Virus record (IMG/VR): IMGVR_UViG_3300010160_004367
Span: 1 to 57,914 of that record
Strand: one strand, 5' to 3'
Origin: a virus
Length of the DNA: 57,914 bases
In this document: positions 16,247-27,700 of the stretch, piece by piece
How positions within the stretch are numbered: position 1 is the stretch's first letter
How the letters are laid out: every line of letters begins with the position of its first letter
Program-made: the position numbers and the translations under genes
Notes under the pieces: generated by a model
Database searches by the model: none
Seen by the model: only the letters and a program-made list of their open reading frames with translations
Told to the model about the DNA's origin: nothing

Positions 16247-17847
16247 GCACGTTTACATTTTCTTTAGAAGGCGCCGCCAGTACAGCATCATCCTTTGAGT
16301 CAAAACTTAGTGCCAACACGCCCGATGACAAATTAACTTATTCAGGAAATGATCCTATTGTATGGGATCGTATTAACAATCAACGACTGAGTCGTGGCCT
16401 AGCACCATTATCTAATCCCAGACCCACTGATGATGGGAAAACATATCCTCAAGGTCGAGGTGGCGTTACACCGCCGGGCCAAACATCAAAAACATTTGAC
16501 GTAGATGCTCCGCCAGGTATGACTCGCGAAGAAGCCTACGCAATATTTCAAAAACAGGTCAGCACCGGTGGACTCACTGGGTTCAATCCTGGAGACGTGC
16601 TCAGCGCACAAACACAAGCAGCTGACGGACTAGCGTCAGCACAAGCATCAGTGACCCAAGGGTTGTCAGGATTCCCAGGGACTGATCAAGGCACGTTAAA
16701 TTCTTTTAAAAACATTGGAGACACTGCCAAACAATCTTTAGCAGCGGGCACTACTGGAATCCCGGGTGCTGGATCAATACTGCAACAAACTGGAGCAAAA
16801 ATTGGTGGTTTGTTTAACACTCCGGTTACAAATGGAATCACCACAGCCAACTTTGCAACAACAGCACCGGCACTGGTGTCCATGTCAGGACTAAGCACTA
16901 CAGATGTTCGTGCTACCATGGCATCTGTAGGCACAGCAACAGGCCAGGATTTCAGTCAAGTCACCAACTCAGTGGGCTGTGGCAAGTATGGGTTTGACGC
17001 ACCACAGTTAGAATCAGCAGGCTTACTCAAACCAGGCACAGCCAGCACATATCTCAGTCAAGGATCAAATGATTTAACTTCAGTGTTGAAAAGTCCTGCT
17101 GTATGGACTGGCAAAGGTGGCATTAATAATCTTGACAGTTTGTTGAGTAATCCAGCCGCACAAAATTTGACTCAACAGAATTTAATGAGTTCTGGCCTGG
17201 CGTCTGCCAGTGCGCTTGGGGTGCCAGTCAGCAGCCTTAATCCCAAACAATTGGGCGGGGTAGCATCAGTGTTTAGCAAAAGTTCGGCAGGCGGCACCGA
17301 CTGGATCAAAGGCCAATTGCCGCCTGACAAACAAGCAGATTTTGATGCCAAGTTCAAAGATGCACAGTTTGCTGTTGGTTCAGCAGATGAAAAATTCAAC
17401 GATGCTATGTTGCAACAAGCGCCACCAGGAGAAGCAGTGGACACTGTGAATCGTGAAACACTGACTGCTGCCATGGGCCGGGTGTTTGGTAACGACAAGA
17501 TTCCCCCTATTGATTACAACGGTCCACCACAGCCGCCTTCTAATTTGTTTGCTGAAAACAAACGACTAAACACATTGACCAAAGAACAACAGACCAAACT
17601 GGCAGATCTAGGATCACAAGAAGCCACGGCCAAAACTGCTGACGCATTGATTGCACAGTATACTGCTATTCTCAAATATTTAAATACTTTGGCCAAAGAC
17701 TATGCATCATTGCAAAAAGATGTAGCGGGCAAGCTCTACACTGAGTTCATTGCCGAAGTGGACACAGGATTGGCCACAGTGCTGGCATTGATTGATGACA
17801 TAAGAACCCTATATCTTCCCAACTTGCGCAGACTCAAGGGTGGATAA
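16243..17847 (+). CDS. Unknown structural protein between gp5 and gp25
   Basis: A 534-residue protein rich in Ala, Gly, Ser, Thr and Gln, not recognised. A segment at about 243-262 (VGCGKYGFDAPQLESAGLLK) looks like a small ordered motif in otherwise low-complexity helical sequence. The C-terminal 110 residues (from LTKEQQTKLADLGSQ) form a predicted coiled coil. It has no signal peptide or membrane span. Translation is coupled to gp5 by an ATGA overlap, and the gene lies inside the baseplate operon, so a virion or assembly role is likely. A tape-measure-like or spike-associated role cannot be distinguished from the sequence. Confidence 0.75.
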   Translation: MSTFTFSLEGAASTASSFESKLSANTPDDKLTYSGNDPIVWDRINNQRLSRGLAPLSNPRPTDDGKTYPQGRGGVTPPGQTSKTFDVDAPPGMTREEAYAIFQKQVSTGGLTGFNPGDVLSAQTQAADGLASAQASVTQGLSGFPGTDQGTLNSFKNIGDTAKQSLAAGTTGIPGAGSILQQTGAKIGGLFNTPVTNGITTANFATTAPALVSMSGLSTTDVRATMASVGTATGQDFSQVTNSVGCGKYGFDAPQLESAGLLKPGTASTYLSQGSNDLTSVLKSPAVWTGKGGINNLDSLLSNPAAQNLTQQNLMSSGLASASALGVPVSSLNPKQLGGVASVFSKSSAGGTDWIKGQLPPDKQADFDAKFKDAQFAVGSADEKFNDAMLQQAPPGEAVDTVNRETLTAAMGRVFGNDKIPPIDYNGPPQPPSNLFAENKRLNTLTKEQQTKLADLGSQEATAKTADALIAQYTAILKYLNTLAKDYASLQKDVAGKLYTEFIAEVDTGLATVLALIDDIRTLYLPNLRRLKGG

Positions 17848-17849
17848 TC

Positions 17850-17857
17850 CATAAATA
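17850..17857 (+). promoter_or_regulatory. Late-promoter motif CATAAATA before gp25
   Basis: CATAAATA lies five bases before the gp25 ATG. If used with T4 geometry (motif at -13 to -6), transcription would start at or near the ATG and give a leaderless gp25 message. It may instead be a chance A/T-rich match within the operon. Confidence 0.4.
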
Positions 17858-17862
17858 TTAGT

Positions 17863-18237
17863 ATGACCACATTTATCGGCTTTAACACCATTGATCAATA
17901 CAAAAAATTTACGTTAACTGATTACAATTTAATTCAGCGTGACTTGTTGAATGCTTTCAACATTCGTCAAGGCGAGTTGCCAGGCCGTCCTGGGTATGGC
18001 ACAGTGATCTGGGACTTTTTGTTTGAAAATCAAGTGGAACAACTACAACAAGATCTTCGTGCAGAAATACAGCGTGTGTGTGGCGGAGATCCCAGAATAG
18101 TGTTGAACGACGTCCAAGCGTATCCACAGGCAAATGGCATTCTTTTACAAATAGAAATCACAGTTGTTCAAACAACCAATGCTGAAATACTCAGCCTTTT
18201 CTTCGACCAACAAACTCGTCAAGCCAGCTACGTATAA
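17863..18237 (+). CDS. 25: Baseplate wedge subunit gp25
   Basis: A 124-residue protein of the gp25 family (T4 gp25 is 132 residues), which is conserved in contractile phages and type VI secretion systems. Recognisable features are DLLNAFNIRQGELPGRPGYG near residues 27-46, then VIWDFLFEN and a C-terminal beta strand ILLQIEITVVQTTNAEI. In the baseplate it joins gp6 and gp53 in the wedge core and helps to start sheath assembly. It is flanked by candidate late-promoter motifs on both sides and precedes gp6, the conserved order in this phage group. Confidence 0.95.
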   Translation: MTTFIGFNTIDQYKKFTLTDYNLIQRDLLNAFNIRQGELPGRPGYGTVIWDFLFENQVEQLQQDLRAEIQRVCGGDPRIVLNDVQAYPQANGILLQIEITVVQTTNAEILSLFFDQQTRQASYV

Positions 18238-18256
18238 CTGCGCCGTTTTTATTATC

Positions 18257-18264
18257 AATAAATA
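18257..18264 (+). promoter_or_regulatory. Late-promoter motif AATAAATA before gp6
   Basis: AATAAATA sits in the 46-base gap between gp25 and gp6. With T4 late-promoter geometry, transcription would start near 18270, 14 bases before the gp6 ATG at 18284. The purine-rich ACGAGAGA at 18273-18280 would serve as ribosome site. Confidence 0.6.
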
Positions 18265-18283
18265 AAGCACAGACGAGAGAACC

Positions 18284-21200
18284 ATGGCAAAAACCACAAG
18301 ACAAACAGCGATATTTGGAGTAGAAGATTGGAAACAGATCTACCAAACCTACCGCGAAGCCGACTTCCAAAGCTACGACTTTGAAACTCTTCGTAAAAGT
18401 TTCATTGACTACTTGCGTTTGTATTACCCCGAAACATTCAATGACTACATTGAATCATCAGAATTTATTGCCTTGCTGGACGTCATGGCGTTTATGGGTC
18501 AGGCTCTGGCATTCCGCACAGACTTAAACACACGTGAAAACTACATAGACACAGCTGAACGACGAGACTCAGTGGTGCGCCTGGCAAATCTTGTGAGTTA
18601 CACAGCCAAACGCAACACAGCAGCAGAAGGCTTTCTCAAAGTATTCAACGTCACAACAACTGAAAATGTTGTGGACTACAACGGTGTGAATTTGGCCAAT
18701 GTCACTGTAAATTGGGCAGACCCCACCAACAATGACTGGCAAGAACAATTCACTGCCATTATCAATGCCAGCTTGGTTGACAGCCAAAAAGTGGGTCGTC
18801 CAGGCAATCGTCAAACCATATTGGGTGTGCGCACCGATGAATACGCCATCAACTTGGTTCCAGGCTTTTTGCCAGTGATTCCATACTCAGCCACAGTGGA
18901 CGGAGTCAACATGCCCTTTGAAGCCATGACATCTACCTCAGTGGGCCGAGACTATGTGTATGAACCCAGCCCTCAACCCAACACAAGTTTCAATGTGCTG
19001 TTTAGAAATGATCAACTGGGCTTCCAAAGCGCCAACACAGGATATTTCTTTTTCTTCAAGCAAGGTGTGTTACAGAATCAAGATTTTAACTTGACCGAGC
19101 GTATTTCTAATCGCACAGTGGACATCAACATTGAAGGGGTCAACAACACAGACCGTTGGTTGTTTCAACTGGATAATCTTGGCAACATTGCACAAGAGTG
19201 GGCATTTGTTGAAAACATCTATCAAGCCGCAGCTGAACGCAGCACCACATTGTTGCCAGTGTATTCAGTAACATCCAGAGCCAACGATCAAATCACCATG
19301 GTGTTTGGCGATGGTATATTTTCACAAATCCCTGTGGGCATATTCCGTGCTTATGTTCGTGCATCAAACGGATTGCAATACATTATCAATCCTGAAGAAA
19401 TGCAAAATGTTGTGTTGCCCATCAGCTACATTGACCGCAACGGCAACTTGCAAACCATCACATTTACCTGTGGTATCACACGTCCTGTAAGCAACAGCCA
19501 GGCACGTGAGCCCATTGCTGAAATCAAACAACGTGCTCCTGCTCGCTACTACACACAAAACCGCATGGTCAATGGCGAAGACTACAACTTGTTTCCATAC
19601 ACTGCTTACAATAGCATTATCAAATCAAAAGCATTGAATCGTGCATCCATTGGCACCAGTCGTTATCTTGACCTAATAGACAACACTGGCAAATACAGCT
19701 CGACCAACACTTTCTCCAGTGACGGCGGCTTGTGGAAAAACAATGTATACCCTACCATACTGTTTTCTTGGACCAATCGCAATGACATTGCTGATGTAAT
19801 AACCAATCAAGTGCAACCATCCTTAATCGGCCCAACTGTAAAACAGTTCTATTATGCAAACTTTCCTAGAGAAACTGTAAACACAGGTGCCACCGCAGGA
19901 TACACATGGAATCAAAGCACCACGCTGGCCAATGAAACCACAGGCTATTTTAGAAATACCACTACCAGTGCAACATGGCCTGATGGCACCCCTATCGCAG
20001 TCGGCGACAGCACATCTGATGTGTTCAAATACATTGTGCCAGGTGCATTGATAAAATTTGTTGCACCTACCGGCTACTATTTTGATCGCAATAACCGACT
20101 GGTTCAGGGCACACCCATGCGAGCAGATGAACGCACAGAAATTTGGGCCAGCGCACAGGCCATTGTAGGCGACGGATACAACGGTGGGCTAGGCAACTTG
20201 ACTTCAGGCGCTGGGCCTATCACGATCAACAACTTTGTGCCCACAGGTGCTATTATTGATTCAATTGTGCCTTTGTTTGTGACCGATTTGCCTAATTCAA
20301 TTCAACAACAAATGACTCAACAAATACTGTTGAATCGTCAATTTGGTCTGGGCTATGACAACGATGGATCCGTGACCGGATCGCCATACACTTGGTATTT
20401 GATCACCAGCAATAACTTGAATGTTGGAACACAAGAAAACATCACACCTTGGAGCCAACAGTATGCTGGCAACACATCTGGCGCAAATCTTGATGCGTCA
20501 TGGTTGGTGGCATTTACTGTGGAAAATCAAAACTACACAATCACATTCCGTGGACTCAGCTACTACTTTGGTAGTGTGCTACAAACACGTTTCTTCTTCT
20601 ATGAAGATCAACTGGTATACGACAGCCGCACAGGCACAATCATCAAGGACTTTGTGAATGTGCTGGCTGTGAACACTAAGCCAGACTCAACAGAGCCCTT
20701 GCCCGGCGACATCTATACCACAATCATTGGACAACCAGTAGAAAGCGACGGCTATGTAGATGACTTTCAAGTGTTGGTAAGCTATAGAGATTCAGACAAT
20801 GATGGCGTGCCAGACAATCCAGACTTTTTTAATGAAATTGTAGGGACCGCAACCAATCCTGGTTCGCTGGTGTTCTTGCAACAAACTGTGGACTTTGATA
20901 ATTTACAACGATACTTGCTGGTAGAAGAAGGTGTTGTGGTCTACGACTACGCTACCTATGATGAAATTGAATTAAACAAAACTGCCTGGACACCAGGACA
21001 GGTGTTTTATGCCTACAGTGAAGATGCATTTTATCAACTTAGTATCAACGTAGATAATGTTAGAACTATTGTGAGCGTGACAGGCTGGATTGCTAGAACA
21101 GGTCGTCAGGCATTGTATTTCCAATACCGTCACAACAGCCCACTGACCAACAGAATTGACCCAGGATCAACCAACATTATTGATTTGTATGTGGTTACAT

Positions 21201-21745
21201 TGAGTTACTATACTGCTTATCAAAATTGGTTGCGTGATACCACTGGCACAGTGATTGAGCCCGCAGTGCCCACAATTGATGAGCTATCGACTGAATACCA
21301 AGGCCTACAAGACTACAAAATGTTGAGTGACAACGTGATTGTGAACAGTGTGGCATTCAAACCATTGTTTGGTGCCAAGGCAGCACAAGAACTACGTGCC
21401 ACGATCAAAGTTATTCGTGCGCAAAATTCAACGGCCAGCACCAGCGAAATCAAAAGCAGTGTGTTGGCAGAAATGAACAACTATTTCAGCATAGACAAAT
21501 GGAATTTTGGAGACACATTCTATTTTTCAGAGTTGGCAGCATACCTCCACAGACAACTTGGAACAATCATCAGCTCAGTGGTATTAGTGCCACTGGACCA
21601 ACAAAAAAGTTTTGGCGATTTGTATGAAATTCGCAGTGCGCCCAATGAAATTTTTGCAAACGGCGCAACAATTAACAACATTGATGTAATTGAAGCATTG
21701 ACCAGTACCAACCTACGCACTGCACCAGGCAGCGGAGTAATTTAA
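18284..21745 (+). CDS. 6: Baseplate wedge subunit gp6
   Basis: An 1153-residue gp6/gpJ-family protein. The N-terminal 120 residues carry the conserved FETLRKSFIDYLRLYYPETF (near 45-64), SSEFIALLDVMAFMGQALAF and RTDLNTRENYIDTAERRDSV blocks typical of gp6 in T4-like marine phages. T4 gp6 is about 660 residues; the extra length is in the middle and is beta-rich. gp6 dimers form the continuous inner ring of the baseplate and drive its change of state on sheath contraction. It overlaps the following giant gene by one base (TAATG). Confidence 0.94.
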   Translation: MAKTTRQTAIFGVEDWKQIYQTYREADFQSYDFETLRKSFIDYLRLYYPETFNDYIESSEFIALLDVMAFMGQALAFRTDLNTRENYIDTAERRDSVVRLANLVSYTAKRNTAAEGFLKVFNVTTTENVVDYNGVNLANVTVNWADPTNNDWQEQFTAIINASLVDSQKVGRPGNRQTILGVRTDEYAINLVPGFLPVIPYSATVDGVNMPFEAMTSTSVGRDYVYEPSPQPNTSFNVLFRNDQLGFQSANTGYFFFFKQGVLQNQDFNLTERISNRTVDINIEGVNNTDRWLFQLDNLGNIAQEWAFVENIYQAAAERSTTLLPVYSVTSRANDQITMVFGDGIFSQIPVGIFRAYVRASNGLQYIINPEEMQNVVLPISYIDRNGNLQTITFTCGITRPVSNSQAREPIAEIKQRAPARYYTQNRMVNGEDYNLFPYTAYNSIIKSKALNRASIGTSRYLDLIDNTGKYSSTNTFSSDGGLWKNNVYPTILFSWTNRNDIADVITNQVQPSLIGPTVKQFYYANFPRETVNTGATAGYTWNQSTTLANETTGYFRNTTTSATWPDGTPIAVGDSTSDVFKYIVPGALIKFVAPTGYYFDRNNRLVQGTPMRADERTEIWASAQAIVGDGYNGGLGNLTSGAGPITINNFVPTGAIIDSIVPLFVTDLPNSIQQQMTQQILLNRQFGLGYDNDGSVTGSPYTWYLITSNNLNVGTQENITPWSQQYAGNTSGANLDASWLVAFTVENQNYTITFRGLSYYFGSVLQTRFFFYEDQLVYDSRTGTIIKDFVNVLAVNTKPDSTEPLPGDIYTTIIGQPVESDGYVDDFQVLVSYRDSDNDGVPDNPDFFNEIVGTATNPGSLVFLQQTVDFDNLQRYLLVEEGVVVYDYATYDEIELNKTAWTPGQVFYAYSEDAFYQLSINVDNVRTIVSVTGWIARTGRQALYFQYRHNSPLTNRIDPGSTNIIDLYVVTLSYYTAYQNWLRDTTGTVIEPAVPTIDELSTEYQGLQDYKMLSDNVIVNSVAFKPLFGAKAAQELRATIKVIRAQNSTASTSEIKSSVLAEMNNYFSIDKWNFGDTFYFSELAAYLHRQLGTIISSVVLVPLDQQKSFGDLYEIRSAPNEIFANGATINNIDVIEALTSTNLRTAPGSGVI

Positions 21746-24700
21746 TGGCTCGCACACGATCAGTAGATTTTTTACCACAAATATTTCAGACTCCGGTCAA
21801 CAAACAGTTCTTGTCTGCCACACTAGACACGCTGGTTCAAGAACCCAAGTTCAAACAAACTCAAGGATTCATTGGCCGGACAGTGGGACCAGGTGTCAAC
21901 CCCAATGACAAGTATGTGTCAGAACTAGATAAAACTCGCCGTGACTATCAGCTTGAGCCAGGCGTTGTTAGTTTGATCCCTGACACAGACAAAATTAAAA
22001 ATGTTATAACATACCCAGGCATCAACGATGCCATTGGATTTCAAGGCGGTGATTCAACTCGTCCTGACCAACTGTATAACAGCGATTACTATGCCTGGGA
22101 TCCGTTTGTAAATTACGATGCATTCATCAACTTCAGTCAATACTACTGGTTGCCCAGTGGTCCAGATCGTGTGGATGTATACTCAACTGGAATACCAGTC
22201 AGCGAAAACTTTGTAGTCACTCGTGCCAATGGTGCATACACATTCTCTGGCCAAAATGGAACCAACCCCACCCTTGAGTTGGTTCGAGGCGGCAGTTATA
22301 CATTCCAGGTAGCACAGAATACCAAAGAAACTGTTAACTATCGTGTGTCAAATCAAAGCATCAGTGGCTATGTAATTGATCAACAGCTCAATCCCACTCT
22401 CACACTTGTGCGTGGCAACACTTATGTTTTTAACTTGAACCTCAGAGGTGACTATCCTTTTTGGATCAAAACTCAACAGGTATTGGGCACAGGAAACGCA
22501 TATGATTCAGGTGTGAGTCGCAACGGCAGTATCATTGGTCTTGTCACATTTGTTGTGCCGCAAGATGCGCCTGACACACTGTATTATGTGAGCGAAAATC
22601 AGCCCAATCTCACAGGCACATTCAATATCATCGATGCTACCCCGGGCACTGGCGATGATTTTTGGATTCAATCTTTCCCGGGCGTAGATGGAGTAAACCC
22701 GACCACACCCAATCAAGGAACCAGAAACGTATTTGGCGTAGTCAACAACGGCACTGATCTTGGCACAATCACATTTGAAGTGCCACAAAAGACTGCACAG
22801 CAATTTTACTTTAATCTAACAGATGTTGGTCCGGTTGATTTGTTGACCACTTTGGACTACAATCAAATCAACAACCAACCTTATCTTGAGTTCATTGTTG
22901 CCACTGGTGGTATTGATGGTATAACTTATCTAAACACACGCACACTGGTATTTGTCAACAGTTCAAATGATACCAACGTATATCAAATACAACTGGTCAC
23001 TGTGGACGGTATTGAATACATCAATTTGGCTCCAATTTTTACCATTGGAGTCAATGAAAAATTCAGCATACTGTACGGAATCACTTGGTCAAACTACAGC
23101 TGGTATAAAAATGCCGCAGGAATATTTGAACAAATTCCTCAACTGACAGCCAATCTTGACAGACTGTATTATCAAGATGGTTCTGATGCCAATATTTTTG
23201 GTCAGATTCGTTTGATCGAACCAGCTGACAGCACCACTCTGGATATTGCAAATGTGTTGGGCAAGAAAAGCTACACATCTCCCAATGGTGTGGCATTTTC
23301 AAATGGATTGAAAGTTCGATTCACTGGCGATGTAATACCTGCCAGCTACGGGTCAGGAACTACAGAATTCACATGCACTGCAACCATAAACGGCAGTAAT
23401 TATATTACCACTGCATCTACTGATGGTTTGTATGAAGGCGAGCAAATTGTATTTCCCAACGGCACATTGGGCGGAATTGTGTCTGGTCAAATCTACTACA
23501 TAAAATCCATATCAGCCAATCGCATACAATTTTCAATCTCAACAGTGGTTGATGGTCCTTCGGTGCTGCTAACTGCTGCGACCGGAACCATGAATGCTGT
23601 GGCCACCAGCAATCGAGAATATTATGTGGCAGGAGTTGGCACAGCAATAGAGCTGTTGCCAGTGACTGATTTTATCACACCTGAAACTTATGTGGTTGAT
23701 GCCAATGACAGCACCATTGCTTCAGAACCTGACCAGCTGGATTATCTCACAATCAGCAGAGCCAGCAAAGATCTAAATGCATGGACTCGTAGCAATCGTT
23801 GGTTTCATTTAAGTGTGATTCAAGCCTCTGCCACCTACAACAATGTTGTGGCAAGTTTTGACAACAACTATCGTGCCAAACGCCCAATCATTGAGTTCCG
23901 CTCTGATATTCGACTATACAACATGGGAACACAGGGCAAACAGCCAGTGGATGTGATTGATTTTGAACAAACCGATGCACTCAGCAATGTTCAAGGAACA
24001 ACCAGTTACAGTGTTGATGGTTATGCATTTGTTGACGGATCACGAGTGATATTTGCAGCAGACGAAGATGCCAATGTCCGCAATAAAATTTACACAGTTC
24101 AGTTCATTGATCCAGATTCATTGCCACTTACCACGGCTGGAAATTTTGCAATCAAAGCAACATACCGCATCAACACACTGGGCACAACTGATTGGAATGC
24201 AGCAGCAGGCACCACTGGCGTTACCTATGCGGTAGGCAGCACATTTGTTGCTGCCACAGCAGGATCGGGCACAGGCACCGCATACTTTGATCAACCCATT
24301 ATCAATTTGGTATTAACTGCAGACGGCAACGTGTTGTATGACGACTCAGTTGTGTGCCTTGATGGCACCAGCTTGAAAGGACTGACTTTCTGGTATGATG
24401 GAGTTTCGTGGACTGAAGCACAACAAAAAACCAAAGTGCAACAAGCACCATTGTTTGATGTGTATGACTTACAGGGTATTAGTTTCAGCAACAAAGTCAA
24501 ATATCCCAGTAGCACTTTTATTGGCAGCAAATTGTTCAGTTATGCAGTGGGAGATACTGGCATACTTGATCCTGTGTTGCAATTTCCTTTGCAATATCTC
24601 AACATCAACAACGTTGGTGACATTGTGTTTGAAAACAATTTATACAAAGACACATTTTTATACGTGCTTGACAATGTGAGTATTACATCTGACATCAGCT

Positions 24701-27700
24701 CAGGCGCGGCAAGAGAATACGCAAGCCGAACTGTGTATGAAAAACTAATTGGCTGGCAAAATGCTGTTACTACCAGCCAAGTTTATCAACAATTTAAGTT
24801 TACTTACACTGGGCAAACTCTCAAACTTGATGTGGCTGCCAACGCTGACACTGTGATACCTTCAATTAAAATTTATGTAGGATCAGCATTTCAACCACCA
24901 GAAACCTACAGTTATACCACCACAGTGGACAGCACCACAATAACTTTAAACAAAGTATATCTACCAACAGACATCATTGAAGTGCTGGTATTGAGCGATC
25001 AAGTTAGTGAAATTGGATTTTATCAAGTGCCAATCAACTTGGAGTCCAATCCGCTCAACGGTAATAGTCCAAGTTTTACTCTGGGCACAATACGCACACA
25101 CTATGAAAGTATTTGTGAAAACTTAACTGATTTATCTGGACCAGTCAACGGCGCAAACAACAGCAGAGACCTGGGCAATCTTGTGCCTTACGGTTTGGTT
25201 ATTCTGCAACAAAGCTCGCCATTGACCATGGCTGGTTATTTTTTACGCAGTGAACAATTTAATATTTTTTCTAGCTTGCAATACAACAGCCAAGAGTATT
25301 TGAAATTCAAAGGTCAAATGCTCAATGCAGTTACTCAGCAAAATTTACAATATCAAACAGCTGGACAAATACTTGACACAGCCATTGACAGTGTGATACA
25401 AGGTCGAGTTGAAACACAACCGTTCTATTGGAGTGATATGTTGCCATCTGGTGGCTCATATGTGTCTAATTCATACACTGTTTCGTATACTACCACAGCA
25501 TCTTTCCCTACACAACAGGTATACAGTTATACTTCAGCCAATTATCTTGGCATGGATGTGTATCTCAATGACACTATTTTGATTCGTGATTATGAATATG
25601 TGGTGGCTACTGATGGTCCAAGAATTACAATTACCACAACATTGAACATTGGTGATGTGGTTCGCATTCAAGAATACAGTGCAACCTATGGCAGCTTTGT
25701 GCCCAACACTCCAACCAAACTGGGACTGTATCCTGCATACCGTCCACAGTATATAGAACAAAAAACCAGCACTGGCACTGCATTGTGTATCTTAGGACAT
25801 GATGGCAGTGTCACTCGTGTGTTCAATGATGTGCGCGATGAAGTGCTATTGGAATTTGAAAAGCGTATCTACAACAATCTGAAGTTGGATGGCAACCCTG
25901 TGCCACTCACAATCTATGATGTGTTGCCTGGACAGTTTAGAACCACTGGCTACAGTATCAATGAAATCAATAGTATTTTGAGTCAAGATTTCTTGAGCTA
26001 TGTGGCATGGAACAAGTTGGATTACCGCACACAAGACTATCAAGCCAACAATGAGTTCACCTGGAACTACAGTGGCAGCGAAGGCAAATTAGATAATTCT
26101 GCATTGCCTGGCGCCTGGCGCGGCATCTATCGCTACTACTATGACACACAACAGCCTGAACTCACACCTTGGGAAATGCTAGGACTCAGCATCAAACCAG
26201 ACTGGTGGGAGACATTGTATGGCCCTGCACCATACACACAAGATAACTTGGTGTTATGGGACGATTTAGAAAATGGCCGAGTTGCTGATCCTGCTGGCGC
26301 ATATTACTTGTCTAAATTTGCAAGACCTGGACTGACATCAGTTATTCCCACTGGCACACAAGGCGAATTGTTGAGCCCGTTTGATTCAGTAGTAGGCACA
26401 TACAACGCACAAACTTTCCGCAAGAGTTGGGCGCTGGGTGATGGCAGTCCCACTGAAGCATCGTGGTGGAATTCAAGCGCATATCCATTTGCTGTGATGC
26501 GCCTGTTGGCACTAACCCGTCCAGCCAAATTCTTTGCGCTGTTTGCCGACAGAGATTTGTATAAATTTAACACAGAGTTAAATCAATATCTTTATAATGA
26601 CCGTTATAGAATCAATGCCAAAGACATTGAAGTCTACGGCAATGGTGTCAGCAAAGCCAGTTATATTGATTGGATAGTAGATTACAATCGTCAAAGTGGC
26701 CTCAACAGCACCTCTGAACTCACTGCTGACCTTGACGCACTTGATGTTCGTTTGTGTTATCGGATGGCCAGTTTTAGTGACAAACAATACATCAAAATTT
26801 ACACTGAAAAATCCAGCCCCAATTCTGTCAACACAACACTGTTGATACCTGACGAAAGTTACAATCTAGTGTTGTATAAAAATCAACCGTTTGACCGTGT
26901 TGGTTATTCATCAGTTGTGGTGCAAAAAACAGCTGGCGGTTATGCTGTGTTTGGTTACAGCAAAACACAACCATTTTTCAACACAATTGGCAGCCAATAC
27001 ACCGGACAATTACAAACATTCACATCAGGCGGTATCACCGTACAGGTGCCCACGTTCTATACCAATCAGGTTGTGCAAGTTCCTTACGGCAATGTGTTTG
27101 CCAACGAAACCGCAGTGAGTGCATTTTTGTTAAGCTATGGCGAATACCTAGAACGCCAAGGATTGGCGTTTGATGATGCCACCAATGGATATATTCTGAC
27201 CTGGGGGCAAATGGTCAATGAATTCCTATACTGGAGTCAGCAAGGCTGGGACGAAAACTCTTTGATCAATTTGAATCCATTGGCATTCAAACTCAGTGTG
27301 ACAAAACCACAAGCAGTGATCGATAGTATTGTTGCTCAAACAAGTGAAAACATTTTGTTGGATCAGAACAATCGTGAATTGCCTACACGTAATCTAATTA
27401 TTACTCGACTAGACAACACATTCACTGTTGAACCTGCCACAGATCAAACATTGAGCAATATAGATCTCAAATACACCAGCTACGAGCACATGATTGTGTT
27501 GAACAACACCAGTGCGTTTGGTGATTTGATTTATCAACCCATAACTGGCGCACGTCAAAGTAGACTGAATTTGATTGCATACACCAGCACTGAGTGGAAC
27601 GGCAGTGTGGATGCGCAAGGATTTATTTTAAATCAAAACAACATCAAAGAATGGGATCCGTATACCACATACGCCAAAGGCGAAATTGTTTTGTATAAGG